From positions 3,720,001-3,784,000 of the forward strand of contig NZ_CP014513.1 of assembly GCF_001577365.1 (NCBI RefSeq): 64,000 bases of DNA, read 5' to 3'. The notes under the pieces are model-generated. The model was not told the origin of the DNA and ran no database searches. It was given only the letters and a program-made list of their open reading frames with translations. Shown here piece after piece: positions 1 through 7,145 of this stretch. The position numbers and the translations under genes were made by a program. Position 1 is the stretch's first letter. Every line of letters starts with the position of its first letter. The DNA comes from Frondihabitans sp. PAMC 28766. GTDB taxonomy: Bacteria; Actinomycetota; Actinomycetes; Actinomycetales; Microbacteriaceae.

Positions 1-210
1 GAGGTACGACTGGGCGAAGGCCTGCACCCCGAAGACGACAGCGTGAGTCGAGCCGGGCAGCAGCTTGTTACTGCGGTTCGTCCAGTTGATCAGGATGCGA
101 GTGGTGCCCTTCGGGTACAGCTGACGGTGGCTCTGCTTGTAGCCGTCGGTGGTGAGGAGCGCCTGGATCGGGCTCGCGGTGGTCAGGCGGGGTGCGATGG
201 TGGTGGTCAC
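1..210 (-). CDS. nadV: Nicotinamide phosphoribosyltransferase, N-terminal part only
   Basis: This is the first 70 codons of a minus-strand gene that runs off the left edge. The residues fit the N-terminus of the NAMPT/NadV family, which condenses nicotinamide with PRPP to give NMN for NAD salvage: TDGYKQSH followed by YPKGTTRI matches the family's D-x-YK-x-SH...YP-x-x-T pattern. The GTG start (208-210) overlaps the TGA stop of the upstream PRPP synthetase gene as GTGA, so the two are almost certainly one translationally coupled operon that makes PRPP and then uses it. The catalytic part lies outside the window, so activity cannot be judged here. Confidence 0.85.
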   Translation of the reverse strand, partial: MTTTIAPRLTTASPIQALLTTDGYKQSHRQLYPKGTTRILINWTNRSNKLLPGSTHAVVFGVQAFAQSYL

Positions 211-1082
211 TTGACGGCTCCGGTGAGGGTGGTGATGGCCCCGGTCAGGTAGGGGTGCAGGTCGATGGTGCGAAGGCCCGGGATGTCGGCCTTCGCGGGG
301 TAGCTGTCGGTGGTGACGATCTCGCCGAAGTGGTCGGCGAGCGAGGCTGCGCGACCCGAGAAGACCCCGTGGCTCACGTAGAGGCCGAGGCGCTCCTTCG
401 GCAGGCCGGTCGACTCGGCGAGCCCCATGAAGGTGCCGCCGCCATCGCAGATGTCGTCGACGACCAGGAACCGGCCCGTGTCGGGCAGCGGCTCGCAGCT
501 GAACCCGTCGAGCTTGCCGGTGTCGGGGTTGCGGTGCTTCTCGGCCCGGTAGACGGGGAGGTGGCAGATCTGGGCGACCTCGGTGGCCCGGGCGACCGCG
601 CCCTTGTCAGGGGCGATGATGCCGGCGTAACGCTGCGGCGCGGTGTCGCGGTCGGCGCGGCCGACGACGTGCTGGCGCACCAGGTGGGCCGAGTCGACGA
701 TGGTGAGCCGTTCGATCAGCGACGGCATGACCGGCGAGTGCGGGTCGAAGCAGACGATCTGGTCGATGCCGAAGCCGTTGATGATCGTCGCGTAGACGTT
801 CGCGCCGAACGGGAGGCCGCGATCCTGCCGGGCACCGGGCAGGTACGGGATGAGGGCGACGGTGCGAGCGGCACGCTGCCGCGCGGCGTCGGCCCACATG
901 CCGAGGAGGATCAGGTCGTCGGCGTCGGCGCCGGTGAGAGTGGCGACCTCGGTGAGAGGCCCCTTGCCGGCATTGTCGTGGGCGACCTTGATGTGGCCTT
1001 CGCCGGCGGGAAAGCGCATGCTCTCGAATGTCGGTGTGGTGACGTATCCCGGTCCGACCCGGGTAGCGAATGTGATTGCCAT
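207..1082 (-). CDS. prs: Ribose-phosphate pyrophosphokinase (PRPP synthetase), short NAD-salvage type
   Basis: A cytosolic enzyme of 291 residues that makes PRPP from ribose 5-phosphate and ATP. Visible motifs are PYLPGARQDR (79-88, ATP/flexible loop), FDPHSP (112-117) and the PRPP-binding LVVDDICDGGGTF (206-218). I chose the ATG at 1080-1082 (MAITFATR); codons further upstream belong to the operator region. It is shorter than the housekeeping hexameric Prs (about 315-325 residues), as is common for prs copies paired with nadV. It overlaps nadV by 4 bases. A 35-bp dyad lies about 20 bases upstream, so repression by an NAD-responsive regulator is plausible. An alternative is the related Adps/Namat enzyme pair known from phage NAD reconstitution; sequence inspection alone cannot separate them. 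Confidence 0.85.
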   Translation of the reverse strand: MAITFATRVGPGYVTTPTFESMRFPAGEGHIKVAHDNAGKGPLTEVATLTGADADDLILLGMWADAARQRAARTVALIPYLPGARQDRGLPFGANVYATIINGFGIDQIVCFDPHSPVMPSLIERLTIVDSAHLVRQHVVGRADRDTAPQRYAGIIAPDKGAVARATEVAQICHLPVYRAEKHRNPDTGKLDGFSCEPLPDTGRFLVVDDICDGGGTFMGLAESTGLPKERLGLYVSHGVFSGRAASLADHFGEIVTTDSYPAKADIPGLRTIDLHPYLTGAITTLTGAVK

Positions 1083-1103
1083 GACGCCACCATAGCGCAT
1101 TTT

Positions 1104-1138
1104 ACTCACTCTGAGCAAATAATTTGCTCGCTATGAGT
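1104..1138 (-). promoter_or_regulatory. 35-bp dyad-symmetric operator candidate for prs-nadV
   Basis: The core GAGCAAATAATTTGCTC (1113-1129) is a perfect palindrome around the A at 1121. Outer arms ACTCA (1104-1108) and TGAGT (1134-1138) are also exact reverse complements placed symmetrically, separated from the core by unpaired 4-base spacers. It is an AT-rich island in very GC-rich DNA, just upstream of the prs start. A repressor of NAD salvage such as NrtR or a functional analogue is the obvious candidate binder, but no regulator gene is adjacent and the assignment is inference. Confidence 0.7.
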
Positions 1139-1154
1139 TTTTTGCGACGCGGCG

Positions 1155-1565
1155 TTAGTCGCCGAGTGCCTCTTCGGCGAGGTAGTCGGTGACCGCGGAC
1201 TTCTCGATATTGAGGATGTCGGCGATGTCGCGCTTCTTGAGCCCCAGGTTGCGAAGGGCGACGACCGCGGCGAGCGCGTCGTCGTAGGCCTGCTCGATGG
1301 CCTCTTCGGCCGCCGCGTCGCTCTCGAGGGCGTCGCGGACGAGACTCTCCGCCTCGGGGGTCGTCGTGGTCGACCAGGCGAGCGTCCAGTCCTCGCCGCC
1401 GAGAAGCCCGGCGCGTCGCGCTTCGGCCTCGCCGAGCTCGAGCGCCTCCTCGAGGTTGGCCGCCGTCACCTCGCCCGCGCCTTTCACCTGGACGACCCAG
1501 GCGCCGCCGGTGAACACCACGTCGAGCGTGATCTCGGTGTCGATCGGTTCGGTGATGTCGGTCAT
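1155..1565 (-). CDS. Small acidic protein with C-terminal helix-turn-helix
   Basis: A 136-residue acidic cytosolic protein that I cannot assign to a named family. The N-terminal part (about residues 10-55) looks like a small beta/alpha domain (VVFTGGAWVVQVKG followed by a glutamate-rich helix), resembling antitoxin-like or type II HicB-like folds only loosely. The C-terminal 30 residues (GLKKRDIADILNIEKSAVTDYL) have helix-turn-helix spacing, so DNA binding is likely. The ATG at 1563-1565 follows GAGGAG at ideal spacing. It lies upstream of the prs-nadV operator on the same strand, so it could be its regulator, but nothing in the sequence proves that. Confidence 0.6.
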   Translation of the reverse strand: MTDITEPIDTEITLDVVFTGGAWVVQVKGAGEVTAANLEEALELGEAEARRAGLLGGEDWTLAWSTTTTPEAESLVRDALESDAAAEEAIEQAYDDALAAVVALRNLGLKKRDIADILNIEKSAVTDYLAEEALGD

Positions 1566-2032
1566 GGTGCTCCTCGTGGTCGCCGGGCGAATGCCCGGGC
1601 CCAGCGTACCGATGCCCGGGCCGGACGGCGACGCCGCACCCGTGCCGGCAGGCGCGAACTTCACCTGCTTCGAGGCCCGGCTCAGCATCGAACTCGACCA
1701 TCAGGCCTCTGAAGAATTCGTCGGCGGGCCGTACGGGGCGACGTCGCGCTTCTGTGCGGCTGCGCCGACCTCGTCGGACTGGAGCGCGCCGCCGTAGATC
1801 AGGCGAACGATGCAGGTGATGATTACGCCGTGGCCGGGTCTCCCGTTGTCCACATGTTCCACGGTATCCCGCGGGAATGCCGACTGGGCCGACGGTCGAG
1901 GCGGTGAAGGCCCGCAAGCGGGAACTCCGTGGCAAGCGACCCGGAGGCTGAGTGCCTGGAGACCGTCCGCCTCGCCCGCAGGTGCCCGACCCCGTGCTCG
2001 CCTCGGCTCCCAGGTCCAATGCCCTCAGGCAC
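1566..2032. other. Intergenic region with no convincing gene
   Basis: Open frames here on both strands have no recognisable family signal or ribosome site. It contains TTGTCCACA (1846-1854), which matches the actinobacterial DnaA-box consensus, but a single box without clustering is not evidence of an origin. It may hold degraded remnants of an earlier gene. Confidence 0.4.
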
Positions 2033-2599
2033 TCAGGAGAGCGGGCCGACCATCTGGCTGATCAGCAGCAGGTGCTCGCGGGTCTTCACTTTGTCCAAGT
2101 GCTCGACGTCTTTCGGGCCGCCGAGCGCGAGCAGGGGTACGTGCCCGAAGATCGTTCCCGAATCCAGGGGCCCGAACTTCTCGACGGCCGTGACGTAGAG
2201 GGCCCGGTCCAGCTCGGGGTCGAGGAAGGTGTCGTCGGCCAAGAGCTGTAGCAGGACGTCGAAGGAGCGCGAGACGTACCGGTTGATCTCTTTCCGGAAC
2301 GAGAGCAGGCGGAACCAGCCGTCCTCCCACACGATGACGTCACCGAAAGCGGTCTGGAGAATCGGGACGGCGCCCGCAATGCCGGTGTACGACGACGAGA
2401 TCAGCACGGCGGCGGTGTAGGGGTCGACGACTTGGATGAAGCCGTCGAGCATCGTGCCGATGCCCGCGCGCCAGCCCTCCACGACCTCGGCCGGAACGCG
2501 CGAGCCGAAGCTGCCGATGACGTCCTTCGACACTTCACCCCCCTTGTCGAAGCCCGGGTAGGGCGATTCGATGGGCGCTTTCTTGCCGCGTCTGAACAT
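2033..2599 (-). CDS. GAD-like / Tdi1-type immunity domain protein
   Basis: A 188-residue protein. The N-terminal half (FGSRVPAEVVEGW ... LQTAFGDVIVW, about residues 22-90) fits the GAD-like domain; the C-terminal half (AVEKFGPL ... FGHVPLLALGG ... LDKVKTREHLLL) fits the Tdi1/DUF1851 C-terminal domain. In Proteobacteria such proteins neutralise T6SS DNase effectors; in actinobacteria they usually appear as orphan immunity proteins or next to polymorphic toxins. No toxin gene is visible here. The ATG at 2597-2599 is preceded by AAGGAC; longer arginine-rich extensions upstream look non-coding. Family call is good, function (immunity) is inference. Confidence 0.7.
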   Translation of the reverse strand: MFRRGKKAPIESPYPGFDKGGEVSKDVIGSFGSRVPAEVVEGWRAGIGTMLDGFIQVVDPYTAAVLISSSYTGIAGAVPILQTAFGDVIVWEDGWFRLLSFRKEINRYVSRSFDVLLQLLADDTFLDPELDRALYVTAVEKFGPLDSGTIFGHVPLLALGGPKDVEHLDKVKTREHLLLISQMVGPLS

Positions 2600-2805
2600 T
2601 TCTGTGTCCTTCCGTCGAATTCGAACTGCTCGCCTTTGTTCAGGCTCGCTGCGACGGGTTCGTCGCCTGCGGTAGTTTTCGGTACTCATGTCGACTCGGA
2701 GCGACCGGATTGATGACGGCGGTCGCGTCTCACGCGGTCAGCACCCCGTCGAGCTGCTGTCGTGATTTCCATGTTCCCCCTCGATCGCCTTGAGCGCTCT
2801 GGCCG

Positions 2806-3169
2806 TCAGGTGCCGGTGGAGGCTGCTTGGCCGAGTGTGGCGATCTGGGTGACGCCGACGGCGAAGCCCGCTCGGAGCGCGACGAGCCCGGTGGACCACC
2901 CGAGCGCCACTTGGCGACCCAGATGGTGAAGCCGAGGCCTATCCACCAGAGTGCGAGGGAGAGGGGCCAGCCGATCTTCATGGCGGTCTGGGCGACCTGA
3001 CACTGCTCCCGTGGTTGGGCGTTTCGATGCCGCCTGCGGTCGAGTACGCCACGAGGTCGGCGATGCTCGCGATCATCAGGGCGCTCCCGGAGAGGACGGA
3101 CATGGCGACGGCTCCGCCGAGCGTGCGTGGCTCCTCGATCGCGGGCTGCGGTTCGCTCTCCGGATGCAC
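2806..3169 (-). CDS. Small three-helix membrane protein, apparently frameshifted twice
   Basis: Read as it stands, this stretch gives two broken pieces. Adding one base at the CCC of 3008-3010 and one near 2894-2902 restores a single 121-codon protein from GTG 3167-3169 to TGA 2806, with three hydrophobic segments (AMSVLSGSALMIASIADLVA, IGWPLSLALWWIGLGFTIWV, TGLVALRAGFAVGVTQIATL). The total span plus two bases is an exact multiple of three, which supports this reading. Without repair, the two pieces overlap as ATGA at 2978-2981 and could be read as two tiny genes. Function unknown. It sits in a patch of accessory genes beside an immunity-like gene. Confidence 0.45.
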
Positions 3170-3202
3170 GCTACCGTGGGTCTCGACTGATCGGGGGCTG
3201 CC

Positions 3203-3727
3203 ATGAAGTACGTGTACTGCACGAGTTGGGACCGCGACGCCTGGCAGCCGCGCCGCGTCCTCACCGAAGACGAGGCCCGCGCGCGCTACGCAGGCCAGGT
3301 CCCAGCTCCCGACCACTGGTTCACCGTCGCCGCCTTCCGGGACGACGTGGCGATCACCGACAACCCCGAGTTCATGGTCGAGGTGCTTCCCGGCGCCGAG
3401 ATGGCCAACGTCCACTTCATCGACATGGCCCATAATCTGTGCTTCATCTATGGTTTCAAGTCGATCGACGGACGCCTGTTCCTCACTGAGAGCACCGAGT
3501 ACACCTACGCCCCCGGTGGGCACCACCCACTTCAGGAGGCCGTCGCCGGCGAGACGGCGACGTTCGAGGTCGACGGCAGCTTCCACGTCGACACCTGGGA
3601 CAAGCGCCGGGAGCCTCTCCCCACCGATGACGCCGACGGCGAGGGACTGAATCTGGCGAAGCACTGGGTCGACATTCCGGAGTTCGGTGCATGGGCGCCA
3701 CTGGGCGAGTATCTGCGCCTGCACTGA
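3203..3727 (+). CDS. Conserved-looking cytosolic protein of unknown function
   Basis: A 174-residue, acidic, aromatic-rich protein (MKYVYCTSWD start) without signal peptide, membrane segment or motif that I recognise. The start at 3203 has a GGGGG stretch a few bases upstream. Composition and lone position near a Tdi1-type immunity gene are compatible with another orphan immunity or SMI1/SUKH-like protein, but this is guesswork. Codon use (strong third-position G/C) supports real coding on this strand over the long antisense frame. Confidence 0.6.
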   Translation: MKYVYCTSWDRDAWQPRRVLTEDEARARYAGQVPAPDHWFTVAAFRDDVAITDNPEFMVEVLPGAEMANVHFIDMAHNLCFIYGFKSIDGRLFLTESTEYTYAPGGHHPLQEAVAGETATFEVDGSFHVDTWDKRREPLPTDDADGEGLNLAKHWVDIPEFGAWAPLGEYLRLH

Positions 3728-3919
3728 CGAGCCTTCGATCCCCGCCTCGTCGGCGTCAGTCACTCGTCACCTCTCCGGGCCCCAAGATCCAGGGTTTCAC
3801 CGCTGAGGCACGCGTGTCAGGGCGAGTGTGGGTCGTCGAGTACGCCGGACAGATCGCACGGCAGCTCTCCGAGGTCGCCATCGCGTGGGCCAGATCCTTG
3901 ATGCGGGACAGGCCTCGTG
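3728..3919. other. Convergent intergenic region
   Basis: The spacer between two convergent stop codons. I see no gene, strong hairpin or repeat in it. Confidence 0.4.
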
Positions 3920-4942
3920 TCAGGCGGCGGTCGGCGCCCAGCCGAGCTCGGGGCCGAGGTGCTCGGCGAGGTCGGTGAGGATCTGCGCGTAGTCGTCGGG
4001 CTCGAGGGCGAAGGGCAGCGCGAACGCGACCTCGTCGACGGCCTGGTAGGCGGGGTCGGCGTGAAGTGTGTCGGCGATCTCGGCGGAGGTGCCGACGAGG
4101 TCTGCCGCGAACAGCAGCTTGCCCGGGCCCTGGGGCACGCCGACGCGCCCTGCCCGCGATTCGGCGTAGGCGGCGTAGCGGGCGCGCTGCTCCGGCGTCG
4201 CCGAGTCCGTGGGCACGACGACGAGGCCCTGCGAGACGCGGGCGGACGCGCCGGCCGGGCGGGCGTCGCGGTACGCATCGATCTGGGCGCGTTGGGTGGT
4301 GGCGAAATCGGTGCCCTGCTCGGCGCGGGTCACGCTCGAGGCGAGCAGGTGGAACCCGTTCTCGCCCGCCCACACCGCCGAACGGGTGCTGCCGACGCCG
4401 CACCAGAGCCGATCGGCGAGGCCGGGGCTGTGCGGCTGGACGATGCCGCTGAACTCCTCGATTCCCCGTCGGCCCGGCGACTCGCTGACGAGGTCGCCCC
4501 GCACCAGGTTGCGGAAGCGAAGGAGGCGGTCGTAGCCGAGGTCCTCCTGGTCGGCGGTGTCGGGGTAGATCGCGTCACGGTAGAGGTCGAAGTTCATCGG
4601 GGTTCCCGCTGAGAAGCCGGGGTTGAGGCGGCCGCCGAGCAGGACGTCGACGGTGCCGAGGTCTTCGGCGAGGCGGAACGGGTTCTCGGCCCCGATCGGC
4701 GTGACCGCGGTGCCGAGCTCGATGCGGCTTGTCCGCTGCGATGCCGCAGCCATGATCGCGACGGGCGACGAGATGCCGGGCTGCAGGTGCCGGTGACGCA
4801 GCCACGCACTGTCGAAGCCGAGCTGCTCGCCGCGCTCGATCACCCGCAGGGTGTCTTCATGGCCGGCAGCCGGGGCCGCGGGGTCGAACGACCCGATCGT
4901 GAGGAAGCCGAGGCGCTGCAGCGGGGAACCATGGACGGGCAT
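3920..4942 (-). CDS. LLM-class flavin-dependent oxidoreductase (luciferase-like monooxygenase)
   Basis: A 340-residue cytosolic enzyme of the bacterial-luciferase fold, which uses reduced FMN or F420 to oxidise an unidentified small substrate. Family hallmarks are the N-terminal LGFLTIGSFDP strand, GFDSAWLRHRH (active-site region), TSRIELGTAVTPIG and LGGRLNPGFSAGTP, then a C-terminal DEVAFALPF strand. ATG 4940-4942 (MPVHGSPLQRLG) gives the usual family length; upstream codons run into the tRNA terminator. It stands alone between the small accessory patch and tRNA-Lys, so its substrate cannot be inferred. Confidence 0.85.
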   Translation of the reverse strand: MPVHGSPLQRLGFLTIGSFDPAAPAAGHEDTLRVIERGEQLGFDSAWLRHRHLQPGISSPVAIMAAASQRTSRIELGTAVTPIGAENPFRLAEDLGTVDVLLGGRLNPGFSAGTPMNFDLYRDAIYPDTADQEDLGYDRLLRFRNLVRGDLVSESPGRRGIEEFSGIVQPHSPGLADRLWCGVGSTRSAVWAGENGFHLLASSVTRAEQGTDFATTQRAQIDAYRDARPAGASARVSQGLVVVPTDSATPEQRARYAAYAESRAGRVGVPQGPGKLLFAADLVGTSAEIADTLHADPAYQAVDEVAFALPFALEPDDYAQILTDLAEHLGPELGWAPTAA

Positions 4943-4979
4943 GCAGCAATTCTCGCAGGGACGGCTGGGGCCCGCAGAC

Positions 4980-5014
4980 AAACAGAAAGGCCCAATCCAC
5001 GTGGGATCGGGCCT
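4980..5014 (-). terminator. Rho-independent terminator of tRNA-Lys
   Basis: On the minus strand AGGCCCGATCCC pairs with the downstream GGATTGGGCCT across a short ACGT loop (4988-5014), followed by a T-rich TTTCTGTTT. It lies immediately 3' of the tRNA gene. Confidence 0.75.
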
Positions 5015-5019
5015 GCCGG

Positions 5020-5092
5020 TGCACCCCCTCGGACTTGAACCGAGAACCCACTGATTAAGAGTCAGTTGCTCTGCCGATTGAGCTAGAGGTGC
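5020..5092 (-). tRNA. tRNA-Lys (anticodon CUU)
   Basis: The 73-nt cloverleaf starts GCACCTC at 5092 and ends GGGGTGC plus discriminator A at 5020. The anticodon arm is ACTGA-CTCTTAA-TCAGT, giving anticodon CTT for lysine codon AAG. The D-arm (TAGCTCAATCGGCAGAGCA) and T-loop GTTCAAGTC are canonical. CCA is not encoded. Confidence 0.95.
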
Positions 5093-5196
5093 GTTGGCTG
5101 TGTGAACCGGAGTTCTGCAACCGAGGAACAACATTAGCATGAAGTCGGAGCCGGGCCGAACGGGTGCGGCACCAGTCATGTCACCGGAGGAGAACC

Positions 5197-5673
5197 ATGT
5201 CAGATCGTCTCGAGGCGGGCCAGAAGGCCCCCGATTTCACCCTTCCCGACGAGACGGGCAAGCCGGTCTCGCTGCACGACTACCGGGGCGAGAAGGTCAT
5301 CGTGTACTTCTATCCGGCGGCGGGCACGCCGGGGTGCACTACCGAGGCGTGCGATTTCCGCGACAACATCAACTCGTTGAAGTCGGCCGGCTACCAGGTG
5401 CTCGGTGTCTCGAAAGACACGACCGCTGATCTGGCGAAGTTCCGCGACGACCAGGGCCTCAACTTCCCGTTGCTGAGCGACCTCGACCTCACGGTGCACA
5501 ACGAGTACGCGGCCTACGGCGAGAAGTCGCTCTACGGCAAGACGGTCACCGGCGTCATCCGCTCGACGATCGTCGTCGGCGAGGACGGCACCGTCGAGCT
5601 GCCGCTCTACAACGTCAAGGCCACGGGCCACGTGAAGTCGCTGCGCAAGAAGCTGGGGCTCGACGCGGCCTGA
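5197..5673 (+). CDS. bcp: Thioredoxin-dependent thiol peroxidase (Bcp/PrxQ)
   Basis: A 158-residue cytosolic peroxiredoxin that reduces H2O2 and organic peroxides. The active-site stretch GTPGCTTEACDF carries the peroxidatic Cys and, five residues later, the resolving Cys typical of the PrxQ/BCP subgroup; FTLPDETGKPVSL and YFYPAAGTPG are family landmarks. The ATG at 5197 has an ideal GGAGGAG; earlier in-frame starts lack one and overlap the promoter region. It is transcribed away from tRNA-Lys and ends in a hairpin-rich spacer. Confidence 0.95.
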   Translation: MSDRLEAGQKAPDFTLPDETGKPVSLHDYRGEKVIVYFYPAAGTPGCTTEACDFRDNINSLKSAGYQVLGVSKDTTADLAKFRDDQGLNFPLLSDLDLTVHNEYAAYGEKSLYGKTVTGVIRSTIVVGEDGTVELPLYNVKATGHVKSLRKKLGLDAA

Positions 5674-6029
5674 CCTGGGGAGCGCGAGTCGTCAGGATCC
5701 TGTCGCCCCGTCAGGATCCTGCGTCTCGGCTCTGCTGCCAGGAGGATGTCTGCGCATGCCGAGGTAGTCCAGCCGCCCAAGCACCGCGTTTTTCCTCCCG
5801 GCTCAGTGTCGCTGCGGGAGGAAGCAGATGCGCGGGAGGAGAACGGTGCCGCCGTTCCTCCCGGCACAGTGCCGGCGTGCCCCTCATCCTCCTGGAGAGA
5901 GCGGCCCGTGCCGTTGTCCCTCCCCGGAGGTCGGCGCTTCCTCCCGAACGGACACTTCCTCCCTGGGGCAGACGGTTTTGGGGCGGACGGCCTCCCCGCG
6001 CCGCGAGCGGCGACCGCGGGTCTGCTGCG
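5674..6029. other. Convergent spacer with several hairpins and TTCCTCCC repeats
   Basis: A 356-bp gene-free spacer between bcp and a convergent membrane gene. It holds two copies of GTCAGGATCCTG (5691-5702, 5710-5721) and several TTCCTCCC/GGGAGGA words that form stacked hairpins: TTCCTCCCG with CGGGAGGAA (5792-5823), GGGAGGA-AACGG with CCGTTCCTCCC (5834-5862), and CCGGCAC/GTGCCGG (5861-5875). Probably a bidirectional termination region. Confidence 0.6.
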
Positions 6030-6467
6030 TTAGTCGCGGCGGTCGGTGACGGCGCGGATCGGCGGCGACACGAGCAGCGCGACGATCGCGACGGCCGGCA
6101 CCACGAGCAGCCAGCCGACGACGGGCGCCGCGGTGAGGCCCTCGAAGCAGCCGAGGCCGATGGCGAACTGCAGCACCTGCCAGACGATGGAGGCGCCGCG
6201 CATCCACGCTCGGCCCTTCCAGGCGGCGACCACGATGAAGCCGAGCCAGACCGAGGCGACCGCCGCCATGACGATGACGGCGATACCGGCGGCGTACGAG
6301 ACGGGCGGCGCGACGAACAGGTCGACGATGAACACCACGGTGATCACCGCGACCGCGACGAATTCGGCTGCCATCAGCACAATCAGCAGCCAGAGCAGAG
6401 CCGGGCGACGCCGCGACAGCTGTCGCCTGTCGCTGCCGTCGACTCCGCTTGCCAGTGGTCCAGTCAC
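6030..6467 (-). CDS. Four-helix integral membrane protein, unknown function
   Basis: A 145-residue protein with a short basic N-terminus (SRRRPA) and four hydrophobic segments (about residues 23-50, 55-82, 90-108 and 113-133). The architecture resembles small actinobacterial DUF membrane proteins, but I cannot assign a family. It is transcribed divergently from the WhiB1-like gene across a 185-bp spacer, so the two could share control. Confidence 0.7.
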   Translation of the reverse strand: MTGPLASGVDGSDRRQLSRRRPALLWLLIVLMAAEFVAVAVITVVFIVDLFVAPPVSYAAGIAVIVMAAVASVWLGFIVVAAWKGRAWMRGASIVWQVLQFAIGLGCFEGLTAAPVVGWLLVVPAVAIVALLVSPPIRAVTDRRD

Positions 6468-6652
6468 GCTGAAGGCCTCCCGTTAACCCCTTGATTTGGT
6501 CACACCAGTATGCGACCATATTCGAGGTCGAAGTGACGCGTACATCGCTGTGCGTGCCTCCCACATTCTTTTCTTTCCCCTCACAGAACGTCCGGCGTTT
6601 CGCTGTCCCATTCGGCATGCCCAGACGTGCGTTACCAAAGGAGTACCCATAG

Positions 6653-6901
6653 ATGGATTGGCGTGACAAGGCCGCCTGCCTGACTGCAGACCCCGAGCTC
6701 TTCTTCCCCGTCGGGAACACGGGCCCCGCCGTCGACCAGATCGACAAGGCCAAGGCGGTGTGCGGTCGTTGCTCCGTCACCGAGACCTGCCTCCAGTACG
6801 CACTCGAGACGTCTCAGGACTCCGGCGTCTGGGGCGGCCTCAGCGAAGACGAGCGTCGCGCGCTCAAGCGTCGCGCTGCTCGCGCCCGTCGCGCCAGCTA
6901 G
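6653..6901 (+). CDS. whiB1: WhiB1-like iron-sulfur transcription regulator
   Basis: An 82-residue Wbl protein. The four cluster-binding cysteines are C9, C37, C40 and C46 (C-x27-C-x2-C-x5-C), followed by the GVWGG turn at 58-62 and a basic tail KRRAARARR for DNA contact. Wbl proteins carry a [4Fe-4S] cluster, respond to NO or redox state and bind the housekeeping sigma factor. The AAGGAG at 6638-6643 fixes the start. WhiB1 next to pdtaS matches Rv3219/Rv3220c in M. tuberculosis, which favours this subfamily. Confidence 0.9.
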   Translation: MDWRDKAACLTADPELFFPVGNTGPAVDQIDKAKAVCGRCSVTETCLQYALETSQDSGVWGGLSEDERRALKRRAARARRAS

Positions 6902-6949
6902 CTCTGGCCGATCAGCACACAACTCCAGAGATCACAGCAGTTGCGCCGG

Positions 6950-6989
6950 GGGCGCGTCACCAGCCGGTTTGTCGGCGGGTGACGCGCCC
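6950..6989 (+). terminator. Hairpin terminator of the WhiB1-like gene
   Basis: GGGCGCGTCACC (6950-6961) pairs perfectly with GGTGACGCGCCC (6978-6989) over a 16-base loop, about 50 bases after the stop codon. There is no proper T-tract. Confidence 0.6.
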
Positions 6990-7006
6990 TTCGTGCGTCT
7001 GCCGCA

Positions 7007-7050
7007 GGTCGCGGCTGTCGCCGGTCGCGGCTGTCGCCGGTCGCGGCTAC
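7007..7050. repeat. Tandem 16-bp repeat
   Basis: GGTCGCGGCTGTCGCC occurs at 7007-7022 and 7023-7038 with a third partial copy from 7039. It lies between the terminator hairpin and a second, longer hairpin. Confidence 0.7.
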
Positions 7051-7064
7051 CTGTGCCCGCACAG

Positions 7065-7124
7065 CCTTACCTTTTCGGCACGTCCAGCCCTTTCAGACGG
7101 GCAGAACCTGCCGAAAAGGTAAGG
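7065..7124. terminator. Long hairpin between convergent whiB1 and pdtaS
   Basis: CCTTACCTTTTCGGCA (7065-7080) and TGCCGAAAAGGTAAGG (7109-7124) are perfect 16-bp inverted arms; the loop holds a smaller GCCC/GGGC stem. It lies 21 bases past the pdtaS stop codon, so bidirectional termination is the simplest role. Confidence 0.75.
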
Positions 7125-7145
7125 GCACGCGGTGGCGAGCGCCGG

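Noticed and set aside
2978..3763. A 261-codon minus-strand frame covering 2978-3763
   Set aside because: Most of it is antisense to the 3203-3727 gene. Only its last 63 codons (from 3169) look like real protein and are used in the frameshifted membrane gene.
3728..3919. A plus-strand peptide frame (VSGRVWVVEYAGQIARQL...) between the two convergent genes
   Set aside because: Slightly protein-like but has no start with a ribosome site, no family match and runs into the antisense of the monooxygenase.
7007..7050. The tandem 16-bp repeat as a CRISPR array
   Set aside because: Copies are directly adjacent with no spacers, and there are no cas genes.
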